A stretch of DNA of 64,000 bases from Hyphococcus sp. (GTDB lineage: Bacteria > Pseudomonadota > Alphaproteobacteria > Caulobacterales > Parvularculaceae), in contig JANQON010000006.1 of assembly GCA_028289605.1 (NCBI GenBank), positions 434,001 through 498,000 on the forward strand, written 5' to 3'. The notes under the pieces are model-generated. The model was not told where the DNA came from. It ran no database searches and saw nothing but the letters and a program-made list of their open reading frames with translations. Position 1 is the first letter of the stretch, and every line of letters starts with the position of its first letter. The position numbers and the translations under genes were made by a program. Of this stretch, positions 61,738-64,000 are shown piece by piece.

Positions 61738-62036
61738 TACGGCGTACCCTCAAGGGCGTTAGCGAGAATGGTTGTGACGTCCGCGCCGGCGTCGCGGTGC
61801 TTGGCGATCTCCTGATATTCAGGGGATGTCGCCCATTCGGTGAAAGCGGCCTTGTCAGGAAATTCCATGAGGACGAGGCGGTCGCGGTCCCAGTCGCCCA
61901 TGACCGCCGTCGCCTCAAAGTCAGCGGCCAGCAGTCTGCCCTCAAATTTGGAAAAGACATCCATGAACTTCGCGGCATACTGATCATATTCGGCCTTGTT
62001 CTTGATTTTAATTTGTCCGACTGCGTAAACGGTCAT
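61737..62036 (-). CDS. DUF1330 family protein
   Basis: A 99-residue ferredoxin-like (dimeric alpha-beta barrel) protein: [68 protein letters not shown]1330 proteins have no known role. It is placed between the cysteine desulfurase and sufB with 4-base and 3-base overlaps, unusual for a SUF operon. Start at 62036. Confidence 0.9.
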   Translation of the reverse strand: MTVYAVGQIKIKNKAEYDQYAAKFMDVFSKFEGRLLAADFEATAVMGDWDRDRLVLMEFPDKAAFTEWATSPEYQEIAKHRDAGADVTTILANALEGTP

Positions 62037-63187
62037 GCCGCTCCCCTCTGATCGATGCGGTTTTTCATGCGTGCATAGGCGCTCGGCCATTCGCGGCAGA
62101 ACGCGTCCGCGTCTTCTTCCGTGGAGTTCCACCCAAGCGAAACGCGAATGGCGGACGTTGATTCGTTTTCGCTGGCGCCCATGGCCTTCAGGACATGACT
62201 CGGTTTGGTCTTGCCGGATGAGCATGCGCTGCCCGCCGATATGGCGATCCCGGCCAGGTCCATCGTCATCAGTTGCGTCTCGCCAGGAAAGCCGGGCGCC
62301 GATAAACACAGCGTCCCCGGCAGGCGCTCCGCCTCGGTGCCCCATACTCGCGCGCCGGCCGCTGTCGCCGCCGCTTGCATTCTATCGCGCAGGTCGGCGA
62401 TGTCGCCGGCGCGTGCGAGGCTGTCGCGGGCCATCTCGCAAGCGACGCCGAGCCCGACCAGTCCCGGCACATTGTGCGTGCCGGCGCGGCGATTGTGTTC
62501 GTGACCGCCGCCGCGCATGACCGGATCGAGGGCGAAGTTCGGTCCGGCGATGACCGCGCCAACGCCGAGCGGCCCGCCGAATTTGTGGCCGGTAAAGCTC
62601 ATGATATCGGCGCCCGACATCACGAAATTGACGGGAATTTTGCCGACGGCCTGAGCCGCGTCGCAAAACAAAAGTCCGCCGGCGTCATGAGTAATGTCCG
62701 CTGCATCGCGTATGGGCTGAACGACGCCGGTCTCATTGTTGGCGAGCATGATGCAGACCAGAAAACCGCCGTCTTTCTCAACATCGTAGTCGCCGAGGCG
62801 CAACTTCAGCCATGCAAGATCGACGATGCCTGAGGATTTCGCCGGGATGATTTCAATCGCTGCGCCCGTCGCCTCTGCGTTGGCCAGAACCGCGGAGTGT
62901 TCAATCGCGCTGACAAAGATCCTCGTGATGTTGTGCGGCTTAAGGGTCCCATGCAGCGCGGCGTGGATCGACTCGGTGCCCGAGCTTGTAAAAACGACGC
63001 CGTTCACCGGTGCGTTCACCAGGGCGCGCACTTTTTCTCGCGCGTCCTCCAGCGCCTTGTGCGCGCGGCGTCCTTCCTGGTGGACGGAAAGCGAGTTACC
63101 GTCGCGGGCCATCGCCTCTGCGACCGCCTCGATCACTTCGGCGCGCACCGGCGCAGTGGCGTTATGGTCGAGATAGTGACGCGTCAT
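62033..63187 (-). CDS. Cysteine desulfurase of the IscS/NifS type
   Basis: A 384-residue PLP enzyme of group I. HYLDHNATAPVRAEVIEAV, SSGTESIHAALHG, MLANNETGVVQP, SFTGHKFGGPLGVGAVIAG (PLP Lys in TGHK) and AGSACSSGKTKPSHVL (the reactive Cys in a mobile loop, marking the IscS type) are seen. It stands with a second desulfurase, SufS, in the same operon. Overlaps iscR by 4 bases (ATGA). Confidence 0.93.
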   Translation of the reverse strand: MTRHYLDHNATAPVRAEVIEAVAEAMARDGNSLSVHQEGRRAHKALEDAREKVRALVNAPVNGVVFTSSGTESIHAALHGTLKPHNITRIFVSAIEHSAVLANAEATGAAIEIIPAKSSGIVDLAWLKLRLGDYDVEKDGGFLVCIMLANNETGVVQPIRDAADITHDAGGLLFCDAAQAVGKIPVNFVMSGADIMSFTGHKFGGPLGVGAVIAGPNFALDPVMRGGGHEHNRRAGTHNVPGLVGLGVACEMARDSLARAGDIADLRDRMQAAATAAGARVWGTEAERLPGTLCLSAPGFPGETQLMTMDLAGIAISAGSACSSGKTKPSHVLKAMGASENESTSAIRVSLGWNSTEEDADAFCREWPSAYARMKNRIDQRGAA

Positions 63188-63651
63188 TCCGCCGGCTCCG
63201 CGACCCGGGCCGCCGGGGCGTTCACCGACGCCATACCCGCGACACGTTTCGCGAGAATGTCCTCAAGGGTCACCGCATTCAGGAAAAGTTCGATCTGACG
63301 GCCCAGTTCGTCCCAGAGATCGTGGGTCAGGCACCGAACGCTGGTTCCGTTGCAGCCAAGGCCGGATCCGGGCACGCAGGCGGTCGTCTGGATCTGTTCG
63401 TCGACAGCCTCGACGATGTCAGCGATGCGCGTTTCGCCCGGCGCATTGACGAGCGTATACCCCCCGCCGGCGCCGCGGGCGCTGGCGACGAGGCCGGCTT
63501 TTCGCAGTTTTGCAAAAAGCTGTTCCAGATAAGACAGCGAGATTCCCTGTCGCAAGGCGATGTCGCAAAGCGCGACCTGCGCCTGGCCGCCTTGCGCCGC
63601 GAGATCGGCCATGGCGGTAACTGCGTATCTGCCTTTTGTCGTCAGCTTCAT
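63184..63651 (-). CDS. iscR: Rrf2-family regulator IscR
   Basis: A 155-residue IscR. MKLTTKGRYAVTAMADLAAQ is the winged-helix start, QGISLSYLEQLFAKLRKAGLV the recognition helix, GGYTLVNAPGETRIADIVEAVDE the wing, and three cysteines in CVPGSGLGCNGTSVRC hold the [2Fe-2S] cluster. IscR senses cluster supply and controls the operon that follows. First gene of the SUF operon. Confidence 0.95.
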   Translation of the reverse strand: MKLTTKGRYAVTAMADLAAQGGQAQVALCDIALRQGISLSYLEQLFAKLRKAGLVASARGAGGGYTLVNAPGETRIADIVEAVDEQIQTTACVPGSGLGCNGTSVRCLTHDLWDELGRQIELFLNAVTLEDILAKRVAGMASVNAPAARVAEPAE

Positions 63652-63740
63652 TGAGCGGTTGACCTTGAAATTCGGACTCTCGGCTGGCGTTCGCCTGAAA
63701 ACATGCTATAGCCGCCCGCCGGATCGACGGCTTCGTGGTG

Positions 63741-63769
63741 GAAATAATAAATCCTACTTTTTTAGTCAA
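63741..63769 (-). promoter_or_regulatory. Candidate promoter of the iscR-suf operon
   Basis: Read leftward, TTGACT (63769-63764) is followed 17 bases later by TATTTC (63746-63741), after an AT-rich stretch (AAAAAAGTAGGATTTAT). A GACTAAAAAAGT segment resembles the left half of an Fe-S-responsive type-1 site. A 12-bp palindrome TTGGCGCGCCAA lies just upstream at 63773-63784. The factor is unidentified but IscR itself is the first candidate. Confidence 0.5.
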
Positions 63770-63896
63770 GAATTGGCGCGCCAACAATTTGGCAAAATTG
63801 CAAGCCGCCAGGACTTCATCACGTCGCTCGACACTGAAATCTGACTGTTCTGCTCGGTTTTTGAACCATCAGCGGACCCGCGAGTAAAGGAAGAGC

Positions 63897-64000
63897 ATGC
63901 CTGAGATTATATTTGCCGGCCCCGAAGGGCGCCTTGAGGGACGATATCAAAAAGGCAAGGGCGACAATCCGCCGGTCGCATTGGTGCTTCATCCCCACCC
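63897..64000 (+). CDS. Alpha/beta hydrolase of the short COG2945-like type (3' end outside window)
   Basis: The first 34 residues (MPEIIFAGPEGRLEGRYQ, then NPPVALVLHPHP) are visible and match the start of conserved small alpha/beta hydrolases that lie beside iscR in other alphaproteobacteria; LHPHP is the oxyanion-strand signature. AAAGGA precedes the ATG. The rest lies beyond the window, so the catalytic residues cannot be checked. Confidence 0.75.
   Translation, partial: MPEIIFAGPEGRLEGRYQKGKGDNPPVALVLHPH

Overview
The window looks like a chromosomal segment of a GC-rich, flagellated, aerobic alphaproteobacterium, probably near the Caulobacterales/Parvularculales/Hyphomonadaceae. This rests on gene content, not a database search. 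The indicators are a divL homologue with tyrosine in place of the H-box histidine, CtrA-type TTAA-N7-TTAA boxes, the fliL-fliM-DUF6468-motE order, murA-DUF2948, rpe-heparinase-purH, a large 180-kDa-class NAD-glutamate dehydrogenase, and an iscR-led SUF operon.

Layout. 1-6.9 kb: a catabolic-looking island with two Rieske oxygenase alpha subunits, two SDR dehydrogenases, a GST-like protein, the start of a TPP-dependent E1 alpha subunit and a TetR regulator. Three related inverted repeats (ACAATCA/TGATTGT) sit before its transcription units. 6.9-14.8 kb: an alpha/beta hydrolase, a patatin-like lipase, tRNA-Thr(UGU), a class II aldolase, EgtB, NAD kinase and a degenerate EAL protein with a long low-complexity tail. 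14.8-22.8 kb: a divergent flagellar locus (fliL-fliM-DUF6468-motE-TPR leftward, flgF-flgG-flgA-flgH rightward), with a clear sigma-54 promoter before flgF. 22.8-33.6 kb: housekeeping genes (DUF2948, murA, LOG, thioesterase, FkbM methyltransferase, tRNA-Thr(GGU), hisG with a YerC/TrpR-type regulator, sirtuin, DUF1993, LMW-PTP, ThpR, an epimerase-like protein and a lipoprotein). 33.7-40 kb: ahcY behind a perfect 20-bp palindrome, then divL, a TPR protein and a membrane protein behind a CtrA-type box. 40-50.2 kb: NAD-glutamate dehydrogenase, then rpe-heparinase-[UDP-sugar dehydratase]-purH on the minus strand. 50.2-55.6 kb: a small membrane protein, DEAD-box helicase, GGDEF diguanylate cyclase, a DsbA-family isomerase divergent from an HxlR regulator, a TfoX-like protein and a REP-pair element. 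55.6-63.7 kb: an 11-gene SUF/ISC operon, mostly joined by short overlaps, led by iscR. The window ends inside an alpha/beta hydrolase.

How the parts work together. The first island has the parts for oxidising a ring or hydrophobic substrate: Rieske hydroxylation, SDR dehydrogenation, a GST-like step and a ketoacid-dehydrogenase-type E1. It is apparently under one TetR-family regulator; the substrate is unknown. The flagellar locus, EAL and GGDEF proteins, DivL and CtrA-type boxes suggest cell-cycle-linked motility control. The SUF operon would supply Fe-S clusters, including those of the Rieske proteins. The most novel material is the TetR-palindrome Rieske island, followed by the palindromic operators tied to hisG, hxlR and ahcY, the atypical EAL protein, and the non-canonical members of the SUF operon.
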